Part shown: one piece after another, positions 1-9,386 of the stretch
Position numbering within the stretch: position 1 is the first letter of the stretch
Layout of the letters: every line of letters starts with the position of its first letter
Source: an uncultured Flavobacteriales bacterium
GTDB lineage: Bacteria; Bacteroidota; Bacteroidia; Flavobacteriales; BACL11
DNA length: 40,329 nt
Reading direction: 5' to 3'
Assembly (NCBI GenBank): GCA_905479165.1
Contig: CAJQLK010000016.1
Coordinates: 1 to 40,329 of the forward strand
Notes under the pieces: model-generated
Databases searched by the model: none
What the model saw: the letters and a program-made list of their open reading frames with translations, nothing else
What the model was told of the DNA's origin: nothing
Translations under genes and position numbers: made by a program

Positions 1-431
1 GAGCTGGAGTTGCTTATGGAACTTATACTAAAGATAAGAATGGTTTAACTGCTGGTGAGACTTATAGAGGTCAAGCTAGAGCATTCTGTGATCCAAATGG
101 AGGAGCTTACTTCTCATTATCTTGGACTCCATTAGTATACTGGACTCAGCCAACTTCTAGAATTGAAGGAGGAACAGCAATTGCTAACTTAGATATTTAT
201 CCTAATCCATCAAGAGATTTGTTTAGCATTAGCTTTACAAGTGAATATGTCCAAAACTTAAAGGTTAGAATCCTTAATGTAATAGGAGAGGAGTTGATGG
301 CTGATGACTTGCAACAATTTGTTGGTGAGTACACTAAACAAATTAACTTAAAAGAAAATGCAAAAGGGATTTATTTCTTAAAGATAGAGACTAATGATGG
401 AATAATTAATAAAAAGGTTTTATTACTCTGA
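1..431 (+). CDS. Secreted protein, C-terminal fragment with T9SS type A sorting domain (5' end outside window)
   Basis: The reading frame is open from base 3 to the TGA at 429-431, so this is the last 142 codons of a gene that starts upstream. The first ~55 residues look like the end of a beta-sandwich (fibronectin III-like) domain. Next comes a typical T9SS type A sorting domain: the motif IYPNPS, a beta-strand-rich segment with VRILNVIGEEL, then GIYFLKIET and a basic end (INKKVLLL). Proteins with this tail are exported across the outer membrane by the type IX system and are often anchored on the surface. No terminator is visible before the next promoter at 435. Its function cannot be told from this fragment, and nothing ties it to the glucan locus except proximity. 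Confidence 0.85.
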   Translation, partial: AGVAYGTYTKDKNGLTAGETYRGQARAFCDPNGGAYFSLSWTPLVYWTQPTSRIEGGTAIANLDIYPNPSRDLFSISFTSEYVQNLKVRILNVIGEELMADDLQQFVGEYTKQINLKENAKGIYFLKIETNDGIINKKVLLL

Positions 432-434
432 TTA

Positions 435-467
435 TTGTATAAAATACACTAAGTATTTATATCTTTG
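435..467 (+). promoter_or_regulatory. Bacteroidota-type promoter of the glucan operon
   Basis: A -33-like TTG (435-437) lies 22 bases before a perfect TAnnTTTG box (TATCTTTG, 460-467). The start codon of the first operon gene is at 485, giving an expected leader of about 13 bases. TTG-N17-23-TAnnTTTG is the established core promoter of this phylum. The genes that follow to 16674 are spaced by 18 bases or less, so this is probably the main promoter of the whole locus. Confidence 0.7.
436..448 (+). promoter_or_regulatory. Possible operator: inverted repeat between the promoter boxes
   Basis: TGTAT-AAA-ATACA is a perfect 5-bp inverted repeat with a 3-base spacer. It overlaps the -33 element and sits upstream of the -7 box, where a bound repressor would block polymerase. 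The operon ends with a NUDIX/winged-helix regulator gene, the natural candidate to bind here. A short AT-rich palindrome can arise by chance, so the assignment is tentative. Confidence 0.3.
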
Positions 468-484
468 CATAAAATTTTGATATC

Positions 485-2320
485 ATGAAAAAATTATTAT
501 TTATATATTTAATCCTATTTTCTGCAAATTCGTATTCACAGATAACTGCTACTTTTGAAGTAGATATGAGTTTATATCCAAATTCGTATTCGAATGTTGA
601 ATTCTACAGAGGGGGGCAATCGTATCCAATGCAAAATATTGGAGGAAATCATTATGAATATACAGCAATAGTTCCTGGTTTTCAAGCTTCAAATTATACT
701 TATAAATTTAAGGTAGATGGTATTTTAGAATCATTTAATGGTGCCGAAAGTTGTATTACTATTACGCCGACAGACACTTTAAGAGTAATAAATTTAAATT
801 TAAATATACCTTCAATTGTATGTTGGGAAACATGTTCTTTTTGTATAATATACGGCTGTACAGATTCAACTGCATCTAACTTCAATCCTATCGCTACTGT
901 TGATGATAGCACATGCATTACATGTAACTATGGCTGTATGGATACATTAGCAATGAATTTTGACTCACTAGCTACTTGCCAAGATACTTCATGTATTTAT
1001 CCACAAATATATGGTTGTACAGATTCAACTGCATGTAATTATGATTTTTTAGCGAATATAGATGATAGTTCTTGTGGATATTTAGTTGGGTGTACAGATT
1101 CTTTAGCATTTAATTATGATTCGTTATCTACATGTAGTGACAGCAGTTGTATGTACGAATATAATGTTACTTTTCAGTTGGATCTAAGAAATCAAACAAA
1201 TATCTCATACATTACTCCCGAGTTAAATGGAGAATTTAATAGTTGGTGTGGTGATTGTGCTCAAATGACTGATTTAAATAATGATTCTATTTGGGAAATA
1301 ACAATTCCATTACTTGAAGGTTCAGGCCCTTCAGGAACTCCTGGTTGGCAATATAAATTTTCTGCAGATAATTGGAATATAGAAGAGAATTTATTTTCAG
1401 GAGATCCTTGTACATTTACATCATCTGGATATACAAACAGATATATAAATGTTACTCAAGACACTATTTTAGATCCTGTATGCTGGCAAAGTTGTGTTGA
1501 TTGTTTTGGGCCACAGAGCTCATATAATGTTACTTTTCAGGTGGACATGACAAATGTATCTGGATTTAGCATTCCAGAAGTTAACGGAGAATTTAATGGA
1601 TGGTGTGGTAACTGTTGGCCTATGACTGATGTTAATGGAGATGATATTTGGGAGTTTACAACTTTAATTGATACTTCTTTACAGGAATATAAATTTTCTG
1701 CTGATAATTGGAATATTCAAGAACAATTAGACTCTAGTATGAGTTGTATATTATCTATTATTGATTCTTCAGGAAACGTATATGTAAATAGATACTTAGA
1801 TATTAATTCAGATACTATTTTAGAGGTTGTATGTTGGGAAGAATGTATTGATTGTTTCACTATGCAAACTTCATGGGACTGCAATGGTCAAGGAGATTGT
1901 TTTAACCCAGGAACTGGATTAGGGTTGTATCTAGACTCAATCGATTGTACGTTAAATTGCCAAACTACTCAATCATGGGACTGCAACGGTCAAGGAGATT
2001 GTTTTAACCCAGGAACTGGATTAGGGTTGTACCTAGACTCACTTGATTGTTCGTTTAATTGTCAAACCACTCACTTGATGGAGATGAATAATAATTATAT
2101 AATTTATCCAAATCCAACAAGTGAATTTGTCTATATTAATAGTAAAAAAAATATTGATAATATTATTATCTATAATAAAATTGGGGAAATAATATTTCAA
2201 ATTGATAATCCGAACCTAATAACAGAGATTAATTTTTCAGGAAAAGCATCAGACATTTATTTCATGGAGATTTATTATGGCACTAATATATATCGAGAAA
2301 AAGTTATTTTCAATAAATAG
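485..2320 (+). CDS. Large Cys-rich, multi-domain T9SS-secreted glucan-binding-like protein
   Basis: The 611-residue protein has a signal peptide (residues 1-19, ending SYS-Q). Three beta-sandwich domains resemble the carbohydrate-binding E-set/CBM-like domains of marine Bacteroidota hydrolases (about residues 20-120, 227-345 and 350-460). The second and third share xPEVNGEFNxWC and the ending VCWxxC. Between the first two are four Cys-rich GCTD...DDSSC-type repeats starting at residues 123, 149, 176 and 201. Residues 463-530 are two nearly identical 34-residue Cys repeats (WDCNGQGDCFNPG), and residues ~535-611 are a T9SS sorting domain (IIYPNPTSEF). No catalytic domain is recognised. It is the first gene of the operon, 3 bases before the GH16 gene. 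A surface glucan-capture or scaffold protein is the best inference, and the ligand is not proven. Confidence 0.8.
   Translation: MKKLLFIYLILFSANSYSQITATFEVDMSLYPNSYSNVEFYRGGQSYPMQNIGGNHYEYTAIVPGFQASNYTYKFKVDGILESFNGAESCITITPTDTLRVINLNLNIPSIVCWETCSFCIIYGCTDSTASNFNPIATVDDSTCITCNYGCMDTLAMNFDSLATCQDTSCIYPQIYGCTDSTACNYDFLANIDDSSCGYLVGCTDSLAFNYDSLSTCSDSSCMYEYNVTFQLDLRNQTNISYITPELNGEFNSWCGDCAQMTDLNNDSIWEITIPLLEGSGPSGTPGWQYKFSADNWNIEENLFSGDPCTFTSSGYTNRYINVTQDTILDPVCWQSCVDCFGPQSSYNVTFQVDMTNVSGFSIPEVNGEFNGWCGNCWPMTDVNGDDIWEFTTLIDTSLQEYKFSADNWNIQEQLDSSMSCILSIIDSSGNVYVNRYLDINSDTILEVVCWEECIDCFTMQTSWDCNGQGDCFNPGTGLGLYLDSIDCTLNCQTTQSWDCNGQGDCFNPGTGLGLYLDSLDCSFNCQTTHLMEMNNNYIIYPNPTSEFVYINSKKNIDNIIIYNKIGEIIFQIDNPNLITEINFSGKASDIYFMEIYYGTNIYREKVIFNK
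851..1150 (+). repeat. Four coding repeats of the GCTD-(A)xN(Y/F)D-DxSC type
   Basis: Four degenerate units of about 75-81 bases begin at 851, 929, 1010 and 1085. Each encodes GC(T/M)D, an Ala-x-Asn core and a terminal Asp/Ser-Cys. Similar Cys-rich repeats are common in large secreted Bacteroidota proteins. The units have diverged at DNA level, so this is an old expansion rather than a recent slippage tract. Confidence 0.8.
1871..2074 (+). repeat. 102-bp tandem duplication inside a secreted-protein gene
   Basis: Two adjacent 102-base units (1871-1972 and 1973-2074) are almost identical over their first ~75 bases, and they diverge in the last ~25. Each codes for 34 residues with four cysteines (WDC...GDC...DC...NC). 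The near identity, in contrast to the old GCTD repeats of the same gene, points to a recent duplication or ongoing homogenisation. The copy number may vary between strains. Confidence 0.85.
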
Positions 2321-2323
2321 ATT

Positions 2324-3394
2324 ATGGAAAGAATAATTTTATCAATAATATTTTTTGTATCATATACTGCTTCTTTCAGTCAGAACTGGCAATTAATTTG
2401 GGAAGACGATTTTAATGGAAATTCTTTGGATCAAAGTAAATGGATTCACGATATAGGTACTGGCTCTCAATACGGTATGTGGGGATGGGGAAATGGAGAG
2501 TTACAGTATTATCAACCTCAAAATACAATTTTAAGTAATGGAACTGCTAAAATTGAAGTTAAAGAAGAGCCAAATGGTATTGTTGATTCCTGGGGCGCAT
2601 CATCATATTTTTCTTCTTCAAAAATCACTACTAAAGGAATCTTTGATTTTAGATATGGTAAAGTGGAAGCTAGAATTAAAACTATTGATGGTCAAGGTTT
2701 TTGGCCTGCATTTTGGATGTTGCCAACTGGAGGAAGTTGGCCTTGTGATGGAGAAATAGATATTATGGAGCAGTGGGGAAATAATTATTTAACAAATAGT
2801 ACAACTGGAGCTGCACATATCGGTACTTGTCCTTATTCACAATCTACACATTTTTATGAGAGTTTCTCTAGTTATATTTCATCAGGATCATTTTCTGATG
2901 ATTTCCATACTTACTCAGTAATTTGGAAAGAGGATACTATTACTTGGTATGTGGATGAAACGGAACTATTTTCTTTAAATCCATCTAATTACTGGTCTAT
3001 CCCAACCCAAAGTGCTTGGCCATTTAACGCTAATGAATGGTATCTAATGATTAATTTAGCTATTACTCAAGCTGGACCAAATTCTAATACAGTATTTCCA
3101 AATCAAATGGAAATTGATTATGTTAGAGTTTACCAAGAAAACATTACTAGTATAGAGAGTGTTAGCGAGAACGAACATATAATTTTCCCTAACCCTTCAA
3201 ATAATTATATAGTTTTCAAAGGAAATAATCTTAAATATATTAGAATCTATAATATTGAGGGAAGCTTAATTTTAGATAAGATATTGAATATGAATAACAC
3301 GATAAATATAGAACATCTTGATAGTGGTATGTATTTGGTTGAGTTAGAAGATTCATTTGGGGTTAAGACTAATAAAAAAATAATAATTAATTAA
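2324..3394 (+). CDS. GH16 endo-beta-1,3(4)-glucanase (laminarinase-like), T9SS-secreted
   Basis: The 356-residue enzyme has a signal peptide (residues 1-19, ending SFS), a GH16 jelly-roll domain (about 20-270) and a T9SS sorting domain (about 280-356, IIFPNPSNNY). The family signature is intact: GEIDIMEQWG, with predicted nucleophile E144, D146 and acid/base E149. The Met inside E-I-D-I-M-E is the usual beta-bulge form of laminarinases and lichenases. Other hallmarks are WEDDFNG near the start and FWPAFWMLP before the active site. GH16 enzymes of this kind cut internal beta-1,3 or mixed beta-1,3/1,4 linkages with retention. The gene sits 3 bases after the binding-protein gene and 5 bases before the symporter gene. 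Laminarin is the likeliest substrate for a marine-type organism, but agarases, porphyranases and carrageenases also fall in GH16. Confidence 0.92.
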   Translation: MERIILSIIFFVSYTASFSQNWQLIWEDDFNGNSLDQSKWIHDIGTGSQYGMWGWGNGELQYYQPQNTILSNGTAKIEVKEEPNGIVDSWGASSYFSSSKITTKGIFDFRYGKVEARIKTIDGQGFWPAFWMLPTGGSWPCDGEIDIMEQWGNNYLTNSTTGAAHIGTCPYSQSTHFYESFSSYISSGSFSDDFHTYSVIWKEDTITWYVDETELFSLNPSNYWSIPTQSAWPFNANEWYLMINLAITQAGPNSNTVFPNQMEIDYVRVYQENITSIESVSENEHIIFPNPSNNYIVFKGNNLKYIRIYNIEGSLILDKILNMNNTINIEHLDSGMYLVELEDSFGVKTNKKIIIN

Positions 3395-3399
3395 AGAAT

Positions 3400-5076
3400 A
3401 TGGATATTGCAAAAATAGATGTTATTGTATTTGTTTCTTATTGTGTTTTGATTTTAGCAATAGGATTGTATGTTTCAAGAAATAAAGATGGTAAGAAAAA
3501 AACAGCTGAAGATTATTTCTTGGCGGGAAAATCTTTGCCATGGTGGGCAGTTGGCGCTTCACTAATTGCTGCAAATATCTCTGCAGAACAATTTATTGGA
3601 ATGTCAGGCTCAGGTTTTGCTCTTGGTTTAGCTATTGCTTCTTATGAATGGATGGCTGCAATAACATTATTAGTAGTAGCAAAATACTTTCTCCCGATTT
3701 TTATTCAGAAAGGCTTATACACAATACCAGAGTTTATTGAAAAGAGATATAGTACTAATCTAAAAACAATTTTAGCAATTTTCTGGATTGCATTATTTGT
3801 GTTTGTTAATTTAACCACAGTTTTGTATTTAGGTGGAAAGGCTTTAGATACAATTATTGGAACTGGAGATGGAAGTATTATAATGACTAGCATAATTGGA
3901 TTAGCACTTTTTGCATTAGCGTACTCTTTATGGGGAGGGCTTGCTGCAGTTGCTTGGACTGATGTAGTTCAGGTTGTTGTTTTGATATTTGGTGGTTTTA
4001 TGATGACTTATTTTGCATTAATTCATGTTAGTGGTGATGCGGATTCTTGGTTGATAGGTTTAAAGAATGTATACAATACTGTCCCAGAGAGATTTTCAAT
4101 GATATTATCAAAAGGTGAAATATTTACTCCAAATGGAAAGGATGCTTGGTGGGATTTACCTGGTCTTGCTGTATTAGTTGGAGGAATTTGGGTTGCTAAT
4201 CTTTATTACTGGGGTTTTAATCAGTATATTATTCAAAGAACATTAGCTGCAAAAAATCTTCAAGAAGGTCAAAAAGGACTTGTTTTTGCTGCATTTTTGA
4301 AATTATTAATTCCAATTTTTGTGGTTCTACCTGGTATAATTGCATATGTTATGGTCTTAGATCCAGCAACAGGGGCATTTGTAAAAGAATCATTACCATC
4401 AAGTTTTCTTGGTTTAGACGGGAGTATTTCAAATGATAATGCTTCTCCTTGGTTAATTAAAACTATAATTCCTGTTGGACTTAAAGGATTAATTTTAGCC
4501 TCATTAGCAGCTGCAATTGTTTCATCTCTTGCATCTATGATTAATTCGACATCTACAATTTTTACAATGGATATTTATAAATCATTATTTAATAAGAAAG
4601 CAACAGATGATCAAATGGTTAAAGTGGGTAGAATCTCAGGTTTTATAGCTTTAATGATAGCTTTAGTGATTGCTCCACAATTAGGAAGTTTGGGTCAAGT
4701 CTTTCAATTTATTCAAGAGTACACAGGTGTAGTTAGTCCTGGTATATTAGCTGTATTCTTAATGGGTCTTTTTTATAAGAAATCAACCAATAATGCAGCA
4801 ATTTGGGGTGTTATTCTATCAATACCTATCGCAATGTATTTTAAACTTGCTCCAGAGAGCTGGATGTTTGTTAATATTCCATTTATGCATCAAATGCTTA
4901 TAACGTGTATAGGTACCATAATCATAATATATGCAATCAGCTATCTTGAAGGAAATAAAAATAATTCAAAAGCCATAATTTTAACAAAAGAATTATTCTC
5001 AACTTCATCATCTTTTAATATTTCCGCTTTTCTTGTTTTATTAATCACAGTATTCCTTTACGCTTTCTTTCAATAA
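3400..5076 (+). CDS. SSS-family sodium/solute (sugar) symporter
   Basis: The 558-residue inner-membrane protein has about 14 hydrophobic helices and belongs to the sodium:solute symporter family (SGLT-like). Supporting features are the N-terminal DYFLAGKSLPWW segment, the ANISAEQFIGMSGSG loop of helix 1, AYSLWGGLAAVAWTDVVQ, and SSLASMINSTSTIFTMDIY around helix 8, which carries sodium-binding serines and threonines in the family. Members close to this sequence carry glucose, galactose, arabinose or similar sugars with sodium. Its position between GH16 and GH3 genes suggests that it imports the glucose or short glucosides released by those enzymes. The length is normal and there is no signal peptide. 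Confidence 0.9.
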   Translation: MDIAKIDVIVFVSYCVLILAIGLYVSRNKDGKKKTAEDYFLAGKSLPWWAVGASLIAANISAEQFIGMSGSGFALGLAIASYEWMAAITLLVVAKYFLPIFIQKGLYTIPEFIEKRYSTNLKTILAIFWIALFVFVNLTTVLYLGGKALDTIIGTGDGSIIMTSIIGLALFALAYSLWGGLAAVAWTDVVQVVVLIFGGFMMTYFALIHVSGDADSWLIGLKNVYNTVPERFSMILSKGEIFTPNGKDAWWDLPGLAVLVGGIWVANLYYWGFNQYIIQRTLAAKNLQEGQKGLVFAAFLKLLIPIFVVLPGIIAYVMVLDPATGAFVKESLPSSFLGLDGSISNDNASPWLIKTIIPVGLKGLILASLAAAIVSSLASMINSTSTIFTMDIYKSLFNKKATDDQMVKVGRISGFIALMIALVIAPQLGSLGQVFQFIQEYTGVVSPGILAVFLMGLFYKKSTNNAAIWGVILSIPIAMYFKLAPESWMFVNIPFMHQMLITCIGTIIIIYAISYLEGNKNNSKAIILTKELFSTSSSFNISAFLVLLITVFLYAFFQ

Positions 5077-5088
5077 ATCTTAATATTT

Positions 5089-7389
5089 ATGTATAAATTT
5101 TATTTCCTTATAATAACTCTCCTTTGTTTTTCTTCATGCATCAATGAAGATTCTAAGTCATCATTTTTACTAGATTCAGAAAATGAAGCGTCAATTAGTA
5201 GTTTGATAAATGATATGACTATAGAAGAGAAGGTTGGGCAGACTTGCCAGATTACTTTAGATGCAATCTTAAAAAAAGACTCATCAGGAGTTTTAATAGA
5301 ACCTCATCAAATAGATAAAGCAAAATTAGATAAAGCGATATTAGAATATAATATAGGATCGGTTTTGAATGTATCCAACCATACTTTTAGTTTAGAAACA
5401 TGGCATAGTATAATTGATGATATTCAAACCATAGCATTAACAACAAAACATCAAATTCCAATTATATATGGTGTAGATGCTATTCATGGAGCTACTTATA
5501 TTAAAAATAGCACCTTATTTCCTCAAGAAATAGGTTTAGCAGCAACTTGGGATACTTCTCATGCTAGAATTATGGGAGCAATTACTGCTTATGAAACAAG
5601 AGCATCTGGAGTTCCTTGGAATTTTTCACCTGTCCTAGATATGGGTAGAAAACCAATTTGGTCACGTTTTTTTGAAACATTAGGTGAAGATGTTTATTTA
5701 GTAAAGACAATGGGTAAATCTATAATTAATGGGTATCAAGGAAATGGCATGGTTGATAAATATCATGTAGCTGCTTGTTTAAAACACTATGTAGGTTATA
5801 GCTATCCATCAAGCGGTAGAGATCGGACTCCTGCTCTTATCCCAGAAAGGACAATGGAGGAATATCATCTTCCTCCTTTTAAGGCAGCTATTGATGCTGG
5901 AGCCTTAACTGTTATGATTAATAGCGGTGAGGTAAATGGAATCCCTGGACATGCAAATAAATATTTACTTACAGATATTCTAAAAGAAAAATGGGGATTT
6001 TCTGGATTTACAGTTTCAGATTGGGAAGATTTTATTAATTTACATAAAGTAGCACAAACAGACTCTACTTTAAAAGATGCTATTGCAACAGCTATTAATG
6101 CTGGTGTTGACATGAGTATGGTTCCTAATAATCCAGAGTATAAGAACTATTGCAAATTATTCATTGAACTAGTAAAAGAAGGAAAAGTTAGTGAGGTACG
6201 TCTAGATGATGCAGTTAGAAGAATTCTTAGAGTAAAACATCAATTAGGATTATTAAATGAGGTTCGAATTCCAATTGATAATGATTATTCAAAATTTGGA
6301 TCAGAAGAACATAGAGTGGCATCATACAATGCAGCATCAGAATCTATAACATTATTAAAAAACGAAAAAGATTTACTTCCATTGTCAACTAACAATTCAA
6401 TTTTGCTTATTGGCCCAACAGCAAATAGTTTAAACTGTTTAAATGGAGCGTGGACACATACATGGCAAGGTGTGGATGAAACTTACAACAACAAATATCC
6501 AACTATTAAAGATGTAATTGAAGAAAGGTTTAGTAGCGTAAATTACTTTGAAGGATCAAAAATGATAATGAAAGATGGGGATGAGGCAGATATTCCATCT
6601 TCAGACCTTCAAAATGCTGTACAGACAGCAAAGTATTCAGATGTCGCAATTATCTGTTTAGGAGAGCTTCCATCTACTGAAAGGCCAGGTGATATTTATA
6701 CATTAGACCTGCCTAAAGAGCAGCAATTAATTGTTGAAGAACTAAGTAAAACAGGTATAGCTATAATTTTAGTTCTTGTTGAAGGACGGCCTAAGATCAT
6801 CAGAGATATTGAACCATTATCAGACGCTATTGTACAGGCATATCTTCCAGGTGATCAAGGAGCTTCTGCTATTGTTGATATATTGTGTGGAGATATAAAT
6901 CCATCTGGTAAATTGCCTTATACATATCCTAGACATAATGGAGTTATAATGCATTATGATCATAAACAATCAGAATTAATAAATGCAAATACTTGGAAGA
7001 ACGATTTTTATAGTCCACAATGGGATTTTGGTTTTGGTTTGAGTTATACCAAATTTGAATATTCTAATATGCAAATAAATAATAAGATATTATCCACAGA
7101 AAAAACATTATTAGTTTCAGTAGATGTAACAAATACTGGTAAAATGAAAGGGAAAGAAGTAGTACAGTTATATGTTAGAGATCATTTTGCTAGCATTTCT
7201 CCTTCACTAAGAAAGCTAAAAAGATTTACAAAGATTGAACTAGAACCATCAGAAAAAAGAACCGTAACGTTCACTATTGGTATTGAGGATTTAAAATTTT
7301 ATGGCAAGGAAAATAAATGGATAGTAGAGGAAGGAAAATTTAGTTTAATGATTAATAGTCTTTCCAAAGAGTTTAATTTTAAAAGATAA
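5089..7389 (+). CDS. GH3 beta-glucosidase lipoprotein
   Basis: The 766-residue protein starts with a lipoprotein signal (FSSC, acylated Cys17). The GH3 N-terminal TIM-barrel domain follows (~30-390), with IYGVDAIHGA, KHYVGYSYPSSGRDRT and the nucleophile motif FTVSDWEDF (predicted D311). Then come the alpha/beta sandwich domain (~410-620) and a C-terminal FnIII-like domain (~650-760) ending with family-typical LRKLKRF and KFYGKENKW. GH3 beta-glucosidases release terminal glucose from beta-linked oligosaccharides. The lipid anchor places it on the periplasmic or outer-surface side, so glucose would be made outside the inner membrane, consistent with the neighbouring sugar symporter. The stop codon overlaps the next start by one base (TAATG), implying translational coupling. 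Confidence 0.92.
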   Translation: MYKFYFLIITLLCFSSCINEDSKSSFLLDSENEASISSLINDMTIEEKVGQTCQITLDAILKKDSSGVLIEPHQIDKAKLDKAILEYNIGSVLNVSNHTFSLETWHSIIDDIQTIALTTKHQIPIIYGVDAIHGATYIKNSTLFPQEIGLAATWDTSHARIMGAITAYETRASGVPWNFSPVLDMGRKPIWSRFFETLGEDVYLVKTMGKSIINGYQGNGMVDKYHVAACLKHYVGYSYPSSGRDRTPALIPERTMEEYHLPPFKAAIDAGALTVMINSGEVNGIPGHANKYLLTDILKEKWGFSGFTVSDWEDFINLHKVAQTDSTLKDAIATAINAGVDMSMVPNNPEYKNYCKLFIELVKEGKVSEVRLDDAVRRILRVKHQLGLLNEVRIPIDNDYSKFGSEEHRVASYNAASESITLLKNEKDLLPLSTNNSILLIGPTANSLNCLNGAWTHTWQGVDETYNNKYPTIKDVIEERFSSVNYFEGSKMIMKDGDEADIPSSDLQNAVQTAKYSDVAIICLGELPSTERPGDIYTLDLPKEQQLIVEELSKTGIAIILVLVEGRPKIIRDIEPLSDAIVQAYLPGDQGASAIVDILCGDINPSGKLPYTYPRHNGVIMHYDHKQSELINANTWKNDFYSPQWDFGFGLSYTKFEYSNMQINNKILSTEKTLLVSVDVTNTGKMKGKEVVQLYVRDHFASISPSLRKLKRFTKIELEPSEKRTVTFTIGIEDLKFYGKENKWIVEEGKFSLMINSLSKEFNFKR

Positions 7390-9386
7390 TGGCCGTAGGA
7401 GGAAAATATAAAGTAATTTTATTAATGATATTTTTCATTATTTATGTTCCTTTTCTGTCTTTTTCACAAGATGATTCCAATAGTATTTCTTTTCAAACTA
7501 CACCAATTAATATTAAAGATCCAATCTCAAATATACGTATGGGTGGATACTTTAGATTTTTAGGCTATGTACGTAACTTTCAAGAGATGTATGATTTTGA
7601 TGTTCCTAATTATTATTCTGGAGAATATCCTCAATCTACAACAATTAGCATAGGTACAGGATATCGTGAGCCAATGATGATGCTCTCAATTTCAGGAAAA
7701 GCAAATAAGTATGTTAATATTGGCACTGACTTAATGTTAAATAGTCCTTTTAACGGAACCTTTGATAATAATAGTGTAGCAATGTATCAAGGAACAAATG
7801 TATATTCTACCATAAATACTGATGTTGGTAAATTTGGTGTGCATGCTGGAGGGATAAAATGGTACAGGCAAAGCAAGCTTACTGTTTGGGCGGAAGAAGG
7901 ATATTTAAGATATAGTCTTTTTGAGCGCGCACCATACGATCCTTTGAGCAAGAAAGTGGCTGAGAGATATAGTAAATATTATGATAAAGGATCTATCTCA
8001 CAGGATTTGCGATTTGGAAATGTTGCTTTTCAAGGTCTTACTGTTACAGGTTCAGGAATTGAAGGACCTTCCTCTTCTACATTTTCATTTCAATCTATTT
8101 TAGGAAAGACACAAAATAATATTGGTGAATTAGTTTCATTTGGAAAAGATGATTATGCTACAGGTATTAGAATTAATAATGATTTAAGTAATGGTTCAAA
8201 TTTTGCTTATAATTATTTTTCTTCTCTGACAGCGACTGATTCTGTTAAAAATAATTATCGTCAGTTTGCTGTTAATTCTGTTGAATTTAATTTTAAACTA
8301 AATAAAATTAGACTTACTGGTGAAGCAGGATTTGGTAGCTATGAAAGTAATTTAATCGAAAAGCAAATAGGTGAATTATTGGTTGTAAATTTTGATATTC
8401 CAGAAGAATATTCAATAATTCCTTTTAAACTTCAATATTCAAAAATTGCTGCTGAAGCAGTTAATGTTAATTCTTCGTTTCAAAACACTTCGATAGTAGA
8501 TCTTGTCAATACAACCGTAATTGAGGAAGGGGCTGACGCAACAGTTCTTAGCTCATTTGGAGGGCCAATAAATAATTTAGGTTACTTAGCTAATAATAGA
8601 GAAGGATTTAGCTTGAACACAGAATTTAAAATTGGAGATTTGTCTGTTTCTGGTGGATTTGGTTTTTATTCTGAGCTAGAAAGAATAAATGCTAATTTTT
8701 CTTATAGTCATAAAACAAATGGGCTAATGCTATCCAGAATAGCCTATTTTAGTTCTGGTTATGGACCATATAAACAGTTCAACTCCTATTATAGAGGAGT
8801 TTTTGAAAATGTAAATGTTTCAGATAGCATATATGTAAATGATAGCACATTAATCTCAAGTGGACATCTTGATACAAATGGATTGCCTCTTTTTGATAAA
8901 TTCTATTGCTCTTCAGATTTACATTTAAAATATAAAACTAGAGTTTTTGGAAAGAACTTATTTTTATTTTCTCTTTTTAATTACAATACAGCACAGGATT
9001 TCTTTAGTATTTTACCTGTAACAAATTCTTCAGCATTTATTCGACATTTTAGTCAGCAGTTTGATTTATGTTATGAGTTAAATAAGACAACAACATTTGT
9101 ATTTAAACATGGCATTGAAAGAGTTTTAGGAAATAAGTATACAGATATTGATGATACTGATCCATATCCTGATGACGCTACATGGGGCGTAACTGAGGAT
9201 TATATTCCTTCTTTCAAACCAAGAGATCAATTTGGTAATCTGCTTGGTTTTGGGTTTGATATTAAATTAAATGAAGGTGCCTATTTGTTTTTAAGACATG
9301 CTGCTTTCCATTATTATGATAAGAACTTTTCAGCAACTAACATCAAAGGTAGTGAGTCTACTATTGAACTAAAAATTAATTTCTGA
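7389..9386 (+). CDS. Outer-membrane beta-barrel protein of unrecognised family (665 aa)
   Basis: A signal peptide (basic GGKYK, long hydrophobic stretch, cleavage near SFSQ) is followed by ~640 residues of alternating polar and aromatic strands typical of a large beta-barrel. The protein ends in a strand with aromatic residues and a terminal phenylalanine (IELKINF), as in outer-membrane proteins. There is no carboxypeptidase-like domain, TonB box or plug motif, so it does not look like SusC or a TonB-dependent receptor. The start at 7389 overlaps the GH3 stop. A purine-rich tract (TAGGAGG, 7396-7402) lies inside the first codons but is too far from the next ATG (7425) to indicate a later start. 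The context suggests an oligosaccharide porin or a scaffold. I do not recognise the family. Confidence 0.6.
   Translation: MAVGGKYKVILLMIFFIIYVPFLSFSQDDSNSISFQTTPINIKDPISNIRMGGYFRFLGYVRNFQEMYDFDVPNYYSGEYPQSTTISIGTGYREPMMMLSISGKANKYVNIGTDLMLNSPFNGTFDNNSVAMYQGTNVYSTINTDVGKFGVHAGGIKWYRQSKLTVWAEEGYLRYSLFERAPYDPLSKKVAERYSKYYDKGSISQDLRFGNVAFQGLTVTGSGIEGPSSSTFSFQSILGKTQNNIGELVSFGKDDYATGIRINNDLSNGSNFAYNYFSSLTATDSVKNNYRQFAVNSVEFNFKLNKIRLTGEAGFGSYESNLIEKQIGELLVVNFDIPEEYSIIPFKLQYSKIAAEAVNVNSSFQNTSIVDLVNTTVIEEGADATVLSSFGGPINNLGYLANNREGFSLNTEFKIGDLSVSGGFGFYSELERINANFSYSHKTNGLMLSRIAYFSSGYGPYKQFNSYYRGVFENVNVSDSIYVNDSTLISSGHLDTNGLPLFDKFYCSSDLHLKYKTRVFGKNLFLFSLFNYNTAQDFFSILPVTNSSAFIRHFSQQFDLCYELNKTTTFVFKHGIERVLGNKYTDIDDTDPYPDDATWGVTEDYIPSFKPRDQFGNLLGFGFDIKLNEGAYLFLRHAAFHYYDKNFSATNIKGSESTIELKINF

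Noticed and set aside
851..1150. CRISPR-like spaced repeats
   Set aside because: The repeats are in-frame coding units of a Cys-rich protein, degenerate at DNA level, with no spacer structure and no cas genes.
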